NCBI GenBank assembly: GCA_964489135.1
Contig: CAZAXK010000008.1
Span: 1-18,589 of the forward strand
Reading direction: 5' to 3'
Length of the DNA stretch: 18,589 bases
Origin: JBBTQZ01 sp964489135
GTDB taxonomy: Bacteria; Patescibacteriota; Minisyncoccia; Phycocordibacterales; WO2-35-19
Shown: one piece after another, positions 8,801-15,975 of the stretch
Numbering within the stretch: the stretch's first letter is position 1
Layout of the letters: every line of letters starts with the position of its first letter
Made by a program: the position numbers and the translations under genes
The notes under the pieces: model-generated
Told to the model about the DNA's origin: nothing
The model's input: the letters and a program-made list of their open reading frames with translations, nothing else
Database searches by the model: none

Positions 8801-9838
8801 ATGAATCGCATCATTTCTTACACTGAAGCAATACTCGAAGCAACGAATCAGGAGATGGATCGTGATCCTAATGTTTTCTTATTAGGGCAGGGCGTTGACT
8901 ACAATCGAGGATTACTAGGAACAACAAAAGGGTTGGTAGATAAATTCGGAGCCAAAAGGGTTTTTGACACACCTCTCTCAGAAGACGGAATGACTGGTAT
9001 TTCAATTGGCGCAGCCCTCTTCGGACTAAGACCGATACACACACATGTGCGCATGGATTTTCTAACACTTACAATGAACCAGCTTGTAAATATTGCCGCA
9101 AAAAGTAGGTATATGTTTGGCGGAAAATTAAATGTACCCCTAGTAATTCGTACACTAATAGGAGACGGCTGGGGCGCCCAACATTCCCAAGGATTGCATT
9201 CCCAATTTGCGAACATCCCTGGCCTCAAAATTGTGGCACCTTCTACACCCTACGAAGCAAAGGGTTGCTTAATCCAAGCCATACGTGATAATAACCCTGT
9301 TATATTTATCGAACACTTCAAGCTTTATTCTGAAATGGGTCAGGTACCCGAAAAACCTTACGCTATTCCTTTCGGAAAATCTGTCATAAGAAAAAGCGGA
9401 AGAGATATAACCATTGTCGGCATTTCTTGGATGAGCGTTGAATGCCAGAATGCTGCCTCCTACCTAGCAAAGATGGGGGTGGATGCTGAGATCATAGACC
9501 CGATTTCGATCGTTCCTCTTGATATCAATTCCATTATCAAGTCAGTAAAGAAGACTAAAAAGCTTTTAGTGGTGGACGCTGCATGGACATCGTGTGGCAT
9601 GTCGGCTGAAATTGTCGCCAGCATTGCCGAGCACTTTGGCGGAAAAGATAAAATTGAAATGAAACGAATTGGCTTTGCACCTGTCCCCTCTCCAAACAGT
9701 ATCGCTCTTGAAAAGCATTTTTATCCAAACGCCGAAAGCATTACAAGAACGGCAATGAAGATGTTGAACAAAAAGATTCCAAAATCGCTATTTGTCAACG
9801 GCGGTAAAAAAAATACCGGTTTGGAAGAAAAAGTATAA
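8801..9838 (+). CDS. Thiamine-diphosphate-dependent E1 component, beta subunit
   Basis: The protein has 345 residues from the ATG at 8801. It is the transketolase-type pyrimidine-binding and C-terminal half of a two-subunit E1. Conserved marks are TPLSEDGMTG with the cofactor-activating glutamate at about residue 61, GWGAQHSQGLHSQF with histidines 128 and 133, and the string IPGLKIVAPSTP (139-150). The C-terminal domain (about 215-340) has DITIVGISWM and IIDPISIVPLD. Together with the preceding gene this makes an alpha2beta2 enzyme. The middle segment RMDFLTLTMNQLVN departs from the usual F-x-x-x-A-x-D-Q-I-x-N pattern, hinting at a non-standard substrate. It is 23 bases from the next gene, which seems to have its own promoter. 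Confidence 0.92.
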   Translation: MNRIISYTEAILEATNQEMDRDPNVFLLGQGVDYNRGLLGTTKGLVDKFGAKRVFDTPLSEDGMTGISIGAALFGLRPIHTHVRMDFLTLTMNQLVNIAAKSRYMFGGKLNVPLVIRTLIGDGWGAQHSQGLHSQFANIPGLKIVAPSTPYEAKGCLIQAIRDNNPVIFIEHFKLYSEMGQVPEKPYAIPFGKSVIRKSGRDITIVGISWMSVECQNAASYLAKMGVDAEIIDPISIVPLDINSIIKSVKKTKKLLVVDAAWTSCGMSAEIVASIAEHFGGKDKIEMKRIGFAPVPSPNSIALEKHFYPNAESITRTAMKMLNKKIPKSLFVNGGKKNTGLEEKV

Positions 9839-9847
9839 CCATGATAG

Positions 9848-9853
9848 TATAGT
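9848..9853 (+). promoter_or_regulatory. Candidate -10 box of the 9862 gene
   Basis: ATGATAGTATAGTAACC holds TATAGT (9848-9853), predicting a start near 9860, two bases before the ATG at 9862. An alternative reading, TGA-TAGTAT, gives a start near 9857. Both imply a leaderless or nearly leaderless mRNA. No Shine-Dalgarno precedes the ATG. Confidence 0.4.
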
Positions 9854-9861
9854 AACCTGCT

Positions 9862-10998
9862 ATGAAGCTTGCAATTATTTCTACAACTATATACGGCGAG
9901 AAGGGGTACTTGGCATACGACCGCCTTGCCAAAAAAAGTAAGTTTGATAACGTAAAATTTTTTATAGCTGGTGATAAAAAATCTCCCCCCTTTGATTCAT
10001 CCAAATTCCTATGCGATGTGGAATACATTCCTGCACAAGCACAGGGTCGTTATGCCTCGAGTGAAGCGATAGGGTGGAACAAACCAGCTCGTCGTAACAT
10101 AGCGCTTCTGAGAGCAATTGAAACAGACCCAGACTTTATATTAACAATAGACGATGACAATATTCCAAGTAAAGACTACTTCGACCTATGGTACAAAGTT
10201 ATAACCAGCCCGGCCAAGAAACAAGTCGTTCCCACAAAGAAAGTTGAGCCAGCTCATTGGCATAATTATTTGGCTGCTACCGACGCAGAAATAGAGCTTT
10301 ATACCCGAGGTTTTCCTATCCCCTTTCGATATAAAAATTCTACTAAAGTAAAAAAACTACTTCGACCTGTCTCCGCACAAAAAATTGGAGTCTTCCAAGG
10401 AATTTCACTTGGAGACCCTGACATAGACGCAAAGACCAGAATTGTGTACCCAAAATCAATGCCCCTCAAAGAGGTATACGAAAAAAATTATGTTCTGCAA
10501 AATGTATGGTCTCCATATAACTCCCAGAACACCATGTTTGCGAAAAAACTCTTTCCGCTTGCTTTTATGTGGTCTACAGCGGGCCGATCCGAGGACATAT
10601 ACGCATCTTATGTTTGGCAGAAATTCTTATTCAACAACGGTATGTATGCACACGTTGGTGATGCGGTAAATTTTCAAGACCGTGGGAAAAGAAATGATCT
10701 TCGTGACTTAAACCTGGAAACCGAGACATACCTAAGATCACATGAGGTGTGGGAAGAAATCAACAAGATCGGAGAGAAAGACCCTCTGCTTTTCATCCAA
10801 GCACTCATCCATTCTCATCATGACATAATCGCTCGAGAAAAAATGTTTATGCATGCGTTCCACAACGATTTGGAACATATTTTGTTCAAACCATCAGTAC
10901 TCACAACTAAATATGACGAGCTACATCAGCAAGTATTGCATCTAGATCGTCATAGGGCTCCCAACCAAGAATCTGCTTCGTCTCAGAAGCGTCGGTAG
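9862..10998 (+). CDS. Glycosyltransferase, STELLO/DUF288-like
   Basis: This 378-residue protein has a nucleotide-sugar-binding fold. It begins with a short beta strand (KLAIISTTI), has GWNKPARRNIALL (71-83), then LTIDDDNIP with the acidic triad at 97-99, the likely metal site. A later GRSEDIYASYVWQ resembles the conserved R-x-x-D...W region of STELLO proteins, which are GT-A-like enzymes in plants and bacteria. The overall plan suits STELLO, but I cannot test it here. The last 31 residues (from about 10907) are encoded opposite the epimerase gene, are basic and look non-conserved, so the C-terminus may be extended beyond its ancestral end. It would add or position a sugar in the exported glycan. 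Confidence 0.7.
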   Translation: MKLAIISTTIYGEKGYLAYDRLAKKSKFDNVKFFIAGDKKSPPFDSSKFLCDVEYIPAQAQGRYASSEAIGWNKPARRNIALLRAIETDPDFILTIDDDNIPSKDYFDLWYKVITSPAKKQVVPTKKVEPAHWHNYLAATDAEIELYTRGFPIPFRYKNSTKVKKLLRPVSAQKIGVFQGISLGDPDIDAKTRIVYPKSMPLKEVYEKNYVLQNVWSPYNSQNTMFAKKLFPLAFMWSTAGRSEDIYASYVWQKFLFNNGMYAHVGDAVNFQDRGKRNDLRDLNLETETYLRSHEVWEEINKIGEKDPLLFIQALIHSHHDIIAREKMFMHAFHNDLEHILFKPSVLTTKYDELHQQVLHLDRHRAPNQESASSQKRR

Positions 10999-11767
10999 TT
11001 AGTGAAAAAGCCTGAATTGTTTTCGGTATGTAAACAACTTTGCCTCCGAATTTTTTAATTACTTTTTCCGCCAAATCTCGCATAGATATTCGATTACCTG
11101 AAAGGAAAAACGGATGATAGCCTTGTTGGGCTTTTTTACCCCAATCGATCGCTTTCCATATACCACGGGCTACATCGCCGACAGAAACAAATTCACGTTC
11201 GTGCAAACCTTCGCCGAAAATTTTTATCTCCTTACCACTTAGAATGTCCCGTACGAATGAAATCGCCGGAAGGTCAGGGTTTGTTCCCTTCCCAATCACC
11301 ATGGGCGGTCTAAGTGTTATTACCACGACATCCCCCTTTTCTTTGGCAAATTGTTCTAGAGAATATTCCGCGGCGGCCTTAGAAGCGCTGTATGGATGTT
11401 TGGGGCCAAATTTAGAAAAACGGCCATAGTGCTCGCCTTTTTTATTTTCTCCATGCACTACTGTGGAGCTAATATAAATGTACCTCCTCGCACCTGCTTC
11501 ATAAGCAGTATGGGCAAGATCCAGAGCCCCCATTGTATTTGTCTCAAACATTTCCTTCACTGAGAGGGTTGATATTAGTGTCCCAACTCGAGCCGCCATA
11601 TTTACCACGACATCAGGCTGAATTACATTCAGTTTTTCTCGGTAAGTTTCTAGTTTTCGTATATCAAATTCAGGACGATTAAACGCAAAAATTTTATGTC
11701 CTTCTGGAACAATTTTTACAAATTCTTTACCTATAAATCCTCTTTCCCCAAATACAGCTACTCTCAT
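10907..11767 (-). CDS. NAD-dependent sugar epimerase/dehydratase (extended SDR)
   Basis: At 286 residues it is a short member of the extended short-chain dehydrogenase family acting on nucleotide sugars (epimerases, dehydratases, GDP-fucose synthase). The cofactor loop is GERGFIG (7-13), followed by an acidic DI near 35. The catalytic set is serine/threonine in YISSTVVHG (98-106) and the Y-x-x-x-K pair YSASK (126-130). The C-terminus, ETKQILGWEPYDDLDAIL, is typical, which shows this stop is real. The arginine-rich REFVSVGDVARG (about 190) is the family's substrate-side loop. It is the only minus-strand gene inside the plus-strand cluster and its 3' end overlaps the 9862 gene by 92 bases. It would supply an activated sugar; which one cannot be told. 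Confidence 0.9.
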   Translation of the reverse strand: MRVAVFGERGFIGKEFVKIVPEGHKIFAFNRPEFDIRKLETYREKLNVIQPDVVVNMAARVGTLISTLSVKEMFETNTMGALDLAHTAYEAGARRYIYISSTVVHGENKKGEHYGRFSKFGPKHPYSASKAAAEYSLEQFAKEKGDVVVITLRPPMVIGKGTNPDLPAISFVRDILSGKEIKIFGEGLHEREFVSVGDVARGIWKAIDWGKKAQQGYHPFFLSGNRISMRDLAEKVIKKFGGKVVYIPKTIQAFSLTTDASETKQILGWEPYDDLDAILADVARHI

Positions 11768-11774
11768 AGGTTAA

Positions 11775-11783
11775 ACATTACCA
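11775..11783 (-). promoter_or_regulatory. Extended -10 of the epimerase gene (leaderless)
   Basis: Minus strand TGGTAATGT: a TGG extension and TAATGT ending at 11775. The predicted start at 11768 is one base before the ATG (11767). No Shine-Dalgarno is present. Confidence 0.5.
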
Positions 11784-11798
11784 CGTTCTATTCGTGGT
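11780..11798. repeat. Short inverted repeat in the divergent promoter region
   Basis: ACCACG (11780-11785) and CGTGGT (11793-11798) are perfect arms around a 7-base loop. It overlaps the edge of the epimerase -10 element and lies between two divergent transcription units, so it could be a regulator site; a 6-bp stem can also arise by chance. Confidence 0.35.
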
Positions 11799-11827
11799 CG
11801 CCAAAGATTACGATTAGCACCTATTTT

Positions 11828-11836
11828 TGATATACT
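11828..11836 (+). promoter_or_regulatory. Extended -10 of the glycosyltransferase operon (leaderless)
   Basis: TGATATACT: a TGA extension joined to TATACT (11831-11836). The predicted start near 11843 is three bases before the ATG at 11846. The -35 position (11808-11813, TTACGA) is weak. It would drive the whole 11846-15928 operon. Confidence 0.6.
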
Positions 11837-11845
11837 TCCGACATT

Positions 11846-12730
11846 ATGGCTAAAAAAATTATAGTTTCTATGACTTTTAGAAGTTTTGACGGGTCAACCA
11901 ACGACAAAATCCAGAAAATGTTCCTCCAAAGTGTCAAAAGCCAAACACATCAAAATTTTATATTGGCTATAACAGTATTTGGCGAAACCGGCGTACCAGA
12001 AGCGCTCAAAGAAGCAGGTCTCCCATACATTTTGAATTATGCTGAGCCCGGCGATTACAAAAAGTTCTCATTGACCAAAGTTCTACTTAACGGTATTAAG
12101 GTTTCAAAGGAGCAAAGTGAGGAATGTATTTTGCTATGGATCAACGCCGATAACATGCTTGATCCAGATTATTTTGATAGAATAGCCAATTTGCCTGGTG
12201 AGAAAATTGGCGGTATCTCATACCCACATACTTCTTTTCGTACAATAGAAAAATATAGGAATAAAACAGACGCTGAATACGGTTGGTATGGTCTTGATTC
12301 GGCCTTTTTTAGCTCTGACGTTCTTGATGCCTCGTTCATTAATGTGGTCGAAAAGTATCCAAACCATGATTATCTATATTTTGAAGCATTTATGGTAGGG
12401 ATCGGCACGGTATTCTGTAACACTCGCATAAACTTATGTCCGGCCGGGTACAGCACCATTACCAACGACTATAAGGCCAACAACCAAACAGCCGCGATTG
12501 CAAAAGCATTTGGAATTAAAAACATGGCCACATTAAAGCAGTTTATGCATGATTTTGGCTTACCAAACAAAGACTGGTATTACTTAATACTAAATTACAA
12601 GTTAAAAGGTGATCATTTGCTTCAAGGTTGGTGGGTGGGTATACTCATATATGTTCGCGTAAAATATGCAGGCTCATATGTTCGTCGCGCCATGCCAAAA
12701 ATACAGAGATTAATTGGAGTTTTAAAATAA
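11846..12730 (+). CDS. Glycosyltransferase-like protein (GT-A fold suspected)
   Basis: The protein has 294 residues. The start is a hydrophobic strand (KKIIVSMTFRSFD), followed by a family-2-like helix pattern (FLQSVKSQTHQNFILAITV), where other GT2 enzymes read S-x-x-x-Q-T-x-x-x-x-E. A likely metal-binding element is LLWINADNMLDPDYF, with NADN at about 100-103 in place of the classical D-x-D. A later acidic string, NHDYLYFEAFMVG, may serve acceptor binding. The C-terminus is basic with a hydrophobic stretch (GILIYVRV) that could sit on the membrane. It is the first gene of the operon and abuts the methyltransferase start with no gap. The substrate is unknown and the family was not confirmed. 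Confidence 0.65.
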   Translation: MAKKIIVSMTFRSFDGSTNDKIQKMFLQSVKSQTHQNFILAITVFGETGVPEALKEAGLPYILNYAEPGDYKKFSLTKVLLNGIKVSKEQSEECILLWINADNMLDPDYFDRIANLPGEKIGGISYPHTSFRTIEKYRNKTDAEYGWYGLDSAFFSSDVLDASFINVVEKYPNHDYLYFEAFMVGIGTVFCNTRINLCPAGYSTITNDYKANNQTAAIAKAFGIKNMATLKQFMHDFGLPNKDWYYLILNYKLKGDHLLQGWWVGILIYVRVKYAGSYVRRAMPKIQRLIGVLK

Positions 12731-13393
12731 ATGCCAGACAGATTTAAAAAAAAATTATTAAGTTTGCTTTTCCCTAACGCTGATATTGCATATTCTCAAA
12801 GTGGGGAGGACATGCTGCTTTGTAACCACATATTCAACAATCAAAAATCGGGGTTTTATGTCGATGTTGGGGCTCATCACCCTCGCAGATTTTCTAATAC
12901 CTACTTACTTTACAAGAAAGGTTGGAGCGGTATAAATATTGATCCCGTACCAAACATGCAACAACTCTTTAAAGAAAGAGTTAGGGACATAAATATTAGC
13001 GTCGGAATATCCAACAAAAGAGGTTTTATGCAATATTATACCTTTAGTAAAAGTCCTTTAAATACTTTTGAACCTGAAGTGGCTAGACAACAAGAGCAGA
13101 AATACGGCAACCCAAAAGAAATTGAAACCGAAGTATTTACTCTTCGAGAAATTCTGGATAATTATGCCAACAATAAAAAGATTGACTTTATGAACATAGA
13201 TGTCGAGGGTCATGAAATTGAGGTTTTAAGTTCTAACGATTGGGAGAAATACTCTCCCAGAGTCATCGCTTTAGAAGACCAAAACCTAGATATCAACCAC
13301 CCTGAAAAATCAGAATCTTTTTTGTTTCTAAAATCAAAAGGGTACGATCTCAAAAACAAACTAAATTACACTTCTTTTTACCATAAATCATGA
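12731..13393 (+). CDS. FkbM-family S-adenosylmethionine methyltransferase
   Basis: The protein has 220 residues. It shows the hallmarks of FkbM O-methyltransferases: YSQSGEDMLL (21-30), FYVDVGAHHPRRFSNTYLL (42-60) with the SAM-binding glycines, WSGINIDP (65-72) with the acidic residue that holds the ribose, and MNIDVEGHE (154-162). Relatives methylate hydroxyls on sugars of surface glycans and antibiotics. Its start directly follows the previous stop and its TGA stop overlaps the ATG of the next gene (ATGA at 13390-13393), so translation is probably coupled. It would decorate or cap a chain; in some O-antigen systems a terminal methyl group is what the Wzt C-terminal domain recognises. The exact acceptor is unknown. 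Confidence 0.9.
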   Translation: MPDRFKKKLLSLLFPNADIAYSQSGEDMLLCNHIFNNQKSGFYVDVGAHHPRRFSNTYLLYKKGWSGINIDPVPNMQQLFKERVRDINISVGISNKRGFMQYYTFSKSPLNTFEPEVARQQEQKYGNPKEIETEVFTLREILDNYANNKKIDFMNIDVEGHEIEVLSSNDWEKYSPRVIALEDQNLDINHPEKSESFLFLKSKGYDLKNKLNYTSFYHKS

Positions 13394-14337
13394 ATGCTCC
13401 GCTCCTATTTTTAGTCTTTAATCGACCAGCACAAACCGCTAAAGTTTTTGATGAGATACGAAAAGCTAAACCTGAAAAGCTCTTCATCGCCGGTGATGGG
13501 CCTAGACCAAATCATCCCGGCGACATGGAGAAATGCAAAAAAGTTAGAGAAATTGTTTCTAACATCGATTGGCCGTGCCAAGTCAAAACACTTTTCCAAG
13601 ATAGAAACCTCGGCTGTAAGATAGGGGCTACAACCGGAATTACTTGGTTTTTTGATAACGTCGAAGAAGGTATCGTGCTCGAAGATGATTGCCTACCCGA
13701 TCAATCTTTTTTCCCATTTTGCACTGAACTATTGGAGCGCTTCAGAAATAATGAGAACATATCAATGATCTGTGGATGTAACGAGAGTCAGATGACTTCA
13801 TCCCCATATTCGTATATCTATTCAAAATACGGTCATTTATGGGGTTGGGCCTCCTGGCGCAGAGTCTGGAAGCAATACGACGTAAGCATGAAAGTTTGGG
13901 CAGATCCACGAAACAGACAGGCCATAAAAAGGGCCATGAACGATAGTGAGATGTGGAATTCTCGAGCTTGGAGTTATATTCAAACTTACAAAGGCATCAA
14001 AGATACGTGGGATTTCCAATGGGAGGCTTACCGACTCCTAAAAGGTCAGTATGCTGTCATACCCACCGTAAATATGATAGAGAATTTGGGGTTTGGCAAA
14101 GACGCGACCCACACCACACAAACAATCTCCCATCTGATTATGCCACGACAACAGATGAGCTTTCCGCTTAAACATAACCCAGAGCTCAAACCAAATGATC
14201 TATACGACCACACACTCCGACCCAAGCAAAAAGCGATCCCCCTCGAAATTCAAATTATGAAATCGTACGTCAAAAGCATATTGGCGAGCATTTTACCAAA
14301 ACCCGTATATAATAAAATATTATCGCTCAAAAAATAA
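13390..14337 (+). CDS. HlpA/GNT-I-like glycosyltransferase
   Basis: The protein has 315 residues. It matches a bacterial family often named hemolytic protein HlpA-like, related to N-acetylglucosaminyltransferase I: PLLFLVFNRPAQTAKVF near the start, FIAGDGPRP (32-40), NIDWPC (58-63), DRNLGC (71-76), WFFDNVEEGIVLEDD (86-100) with the metal-binding acidic motif EDD followed by CLP, and WGWASWRRVW. WDFQWEAYRLL near residue 210 is a further conserved block that in GNT-I-like folds lies at the acceptor side. All expected motifs are present, so it should be active. It overlaps its neighbours by 4 and 1 bases. A degenerate paralogue follows directly. Confidence 0.85.
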   Translation: MNAPLLFLVFNRPAQTAKVFDEIRKAKPEKLFIAGDGPRPNHPGDMEKCKKVREIVSNIDWPCQVKTLFQDRNLGCKIGATTGITWFFDNVEEGIVLEDDCLPDQSFFPFCTELLERFRNNENISMICGCNESQMTSSPYSYIYSKYGHLWGWASWRRVWKQYDVSMKVWADPRNRQAIKRAMNDSEMWNSRAWSYIQTYKGIKDTWDFQWEAYRLLKGQYAVIPTVNMIENLGFGKDATHTTQTISHLIMPRQQMSFPLKHNPELKPNDLYDHTLRPKQKAIPLEIQIMKSYVKSILASILPKPVYNKILSLKK

Positions 14338-14975
14338 TGGAAATATATTCACCCGTCTTGCTTGTTGTGTCGCAGAATACAGAGCCCACTTTGCGCAATT
14401 TTGAAGTTATTAGAGAGTTAAAGCCATTAGAATTTTATATATCAGGTCCAGAAAAAGAGCTGGCCGAAATCGTAAAACAGATCGACTGGACCTGCAAATT
14501 AGAAATAAACAAGGACAAACTAGCTCTTCCTTGGTTTTTCTCAATGGCAGAAGAAGGGATTGTTGTTCAAGACACTAGTCTCCCTGATAGCTCATTCTTC
14601 TTTTTTGCCCAAGCAATGCTTGAGCGTTACCGAGCAAAGAAAGAGATTATTGTAATCAACGGGGCAAACCCAGAAGCAATATCCAAATCAAAGTTTTCAT
14701 ACTTTTTTTCTCACATTTGCATTGGTGGAGCTTGGGCCACTTGGAAAAGAGCTTGGCTATCCTACCAAGAAGAATTGGAGTCTGTCTTAAGCGAAGGATT
14801 TTACCGATCAGAAGGAGAGATTATGAGTCTGGTGCCAAAAAATAACTTGATTGAGTTTCAAAAAATTCAGGGTAGCACGCCAGTTACCCCAATCCCCTTT
14901 CCCCTAAACCATCAAATTATCTTTGATATCGAATCTCGATATGATGAATTGGTGGGTAAAAAAGTAAAGTTATGA
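14337..14975 (+). CDS. Shortened, probably inactive paralogue of the preceding glycosyltransferase
   Basis: The protein has 212 residues. It aligns by eye along its length with the 13390 gene: PVLLVV for PLLFLV, IDWTC for IDWPC, WFFSMAEEGIVVQDTSLP for WFFDNVEEGIVLEDDCLP, FSYFFSHICIGGAWATWKRAW for YSYIYSKYGHLWGWASWRRVW. The acidic triad EDD is replaced by QDT (78-80), GDGPR is lost, and about 70 residues including the WDFQW block are deleted. Despite this the frame is intact, the ORF has a normal stop and both ends overlap neighbours. It may be a non-catalytic partner that stabilises or steers the full-length enzyme, or an early pseudogene. The lack of stops or frameshifts favours retention. 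Activity was not tested. Confidence 0.8.
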   Translation: MEIYSPVLLVVSQNTEPTLRNFEVIRELKPLEFYISGPEKELAEIVKQIDWTCKLEINKDKLALPWFFSMAEEGIVVQDTSLPDSSFFFFAQAMLERYRAKKEIIVINGANPEAISKSKFSYFFSHICIGGAWATWKRAWLSYQEELESVLSEGFYRSEGEIMSLVPKNNLIEFQKIQGSTPVTPIPFPLNHQIIFDIESRYDELVGKKVKL

Positions 14976-15928
14976 AAACCCACATAATGTTTTCGTTTGA
15001 CAAAAACTATGTCGTCCGTGCCCTGGACACATACAATTCATTGCATCCAACGCCCTACCCTGTTTCGTTTTGGTTCCTTTGTTTGGACCCAGAGGCCAAA
15101 AAAATGATAGAGAAACTAAATTTGCCGGACGCTACAGCTATCGCCATCGAGGAAATTGGCAACGAGGCACTGATGAGAACTCGTCCTGCCAGAAGCAATG
15201 TTGAGTTTGCTATGAGTAGTAAGTCCGCATTTATGTCCTATTTACTGAGTAGTGGTAAAGTCAAGGATGGAGAAGCCCTCATACTCTCTGATGTCGACAT
15301 TCATTTCTTCCCTGGTGCATGGGATTATATCGATAGTATGCATAGGGCAAAGGAATATTCGATATTTATGACACCGCATAACTTCCCGCCGGCAAAAAAG
15401 TACCTGATCCCCGAGGTCGGATATTACAATGGTGGTTTTATATATTTTAGGATTAACAAAGAGAGCAAGCACTGTATCCACAGCTATGCAAAGGAGGCCA
15501 CTGAATGGACTTACCTTTGGCACGACTACGACAATGACAGGCATTCTGACCAAAAGTTCATGGATAAGTGGGGCAAATTATATAAAGGACTTCATGAAGT
15601 CACACACAAAGGTGTAAATGTGGGGACATGGAATATAGATAACTACAAAATAACTCAGGATAAAAGTGGAAAGTTTTTTGTCGATGAATGCCCTCTGGTT
15701 TGCTATCACTACCACGGTCTAAAGCTATACTTTAACCGCAACGGCCAGATCCGCCCATACCCGGTGTGTGTCTACAACAAAAAAATATATGATCTGTATA
15801 TAAACTCTCTACAAAAAGCCCACCAACAACTTTTATCAGTAGACCCTAATTGGAGATATTCTATGTCACCCAACCCTGGTATTTTAAGAATTATTAAGCA
15901 GATAATTTGGAGAAAGTTGGGAATTTGA
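14972..15928 (+). CDS. Putative nucleotide-diphospho-sugar transferase
   Basis: The protein has 318 residues. It resembles GT8/GT77-like enzymes: LILSDVDIHFF (103-113) carries a D-x-D motif at 107-109, YYNGGFIYFR (about 150-160) is the strand following the sugar site, then SDQKFMDKW, VNVGTWNID and CYHYHG, where the histidines could complete the metal site. The early R-x-R-x-S-N-V-E-F-A-M-S-S-K-S-A-F region is an alpha helix that binds the nucleotide in related folds. Its ATG overlaps the previous TGA (ATGA, 14972-14975). It is the last gene of the operon and is convergent with the radical SAM gene, 28 bases apart. Substrate unknown; family assignment moderately firm. Confidence 0.8.
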   Translation: MKTHIMFSFDKNYVVRALDTYNSLHPTPYPVSFWFLCLDPEAKKMIEKLNLPDATAIAIEEIGNEALMRTRPARSNVEFAMSSKSAFMSYLLSSGKVKDGEALILSDVDIHFFPGAWDYIDSMHRAKEYSIFMTPHNFPPAKKYLIPEVGYYNGGFIYFRINKESKHCIHSYAKEATEWTYLWHDYDNDRHSDQKFMDKWGKLYKGLHEVTHKGVNVGTWNIDNYKITQDKSGKFFVDECPLVCYHYHGLKLYFNRNGQIRPYPVCVYNKKIYDLYINSLQKAHQQLLSVDPNWRYSMSPNPGILRIIKQIIWRKLGI

Positions 15929-15936
15929 GCGTCTGG

Positions 15937-15975
15937 AAAAAGAGACACCCCCGACTTCACTTGGAAGCGAGGGTG
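15937..15975 (-). terminator. Intrinsic terminator overlapping the radical SAM gene stop
   Basis: Arms 15946-15958 and 15964-15975 pair as CACCC-C-CG-(A)-CTTC with GAAG-CG-A-GGGTG: 11 pairs, one C-A mismatch and one bulged A, around the loop ACTTG. On the minus strand the stem is followed by TCTCTTTTT (15945 down to 15937), a good U-tract. The stem contains the stop codon of the minus-strand gene (15957-15959). On the plus strand the stem is followed by GC-rich sequence, so it acts in one direction only. Confidence 0.75.

Noticed and set aside
7837..9838. Housekeeping pyruvate dehydrogenase locus
   Set aside because: No E2, E3 or lipoyl domain is nearby and the genes are embedded in a glycan export operon.
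14337..14975. Frameshifted remnant caused by a sequencing error
   Set aside because: The similarity to the upstream copy holds in one frame from start to stop; the changes are substitutions and in-frame deletions.
13391..15928. Recoding of TGA as glycine, as in some CPR lineages
   Set aside because: TGA ends several proteins at natural lengths and in overlap with the next start, so it is used as a stop.
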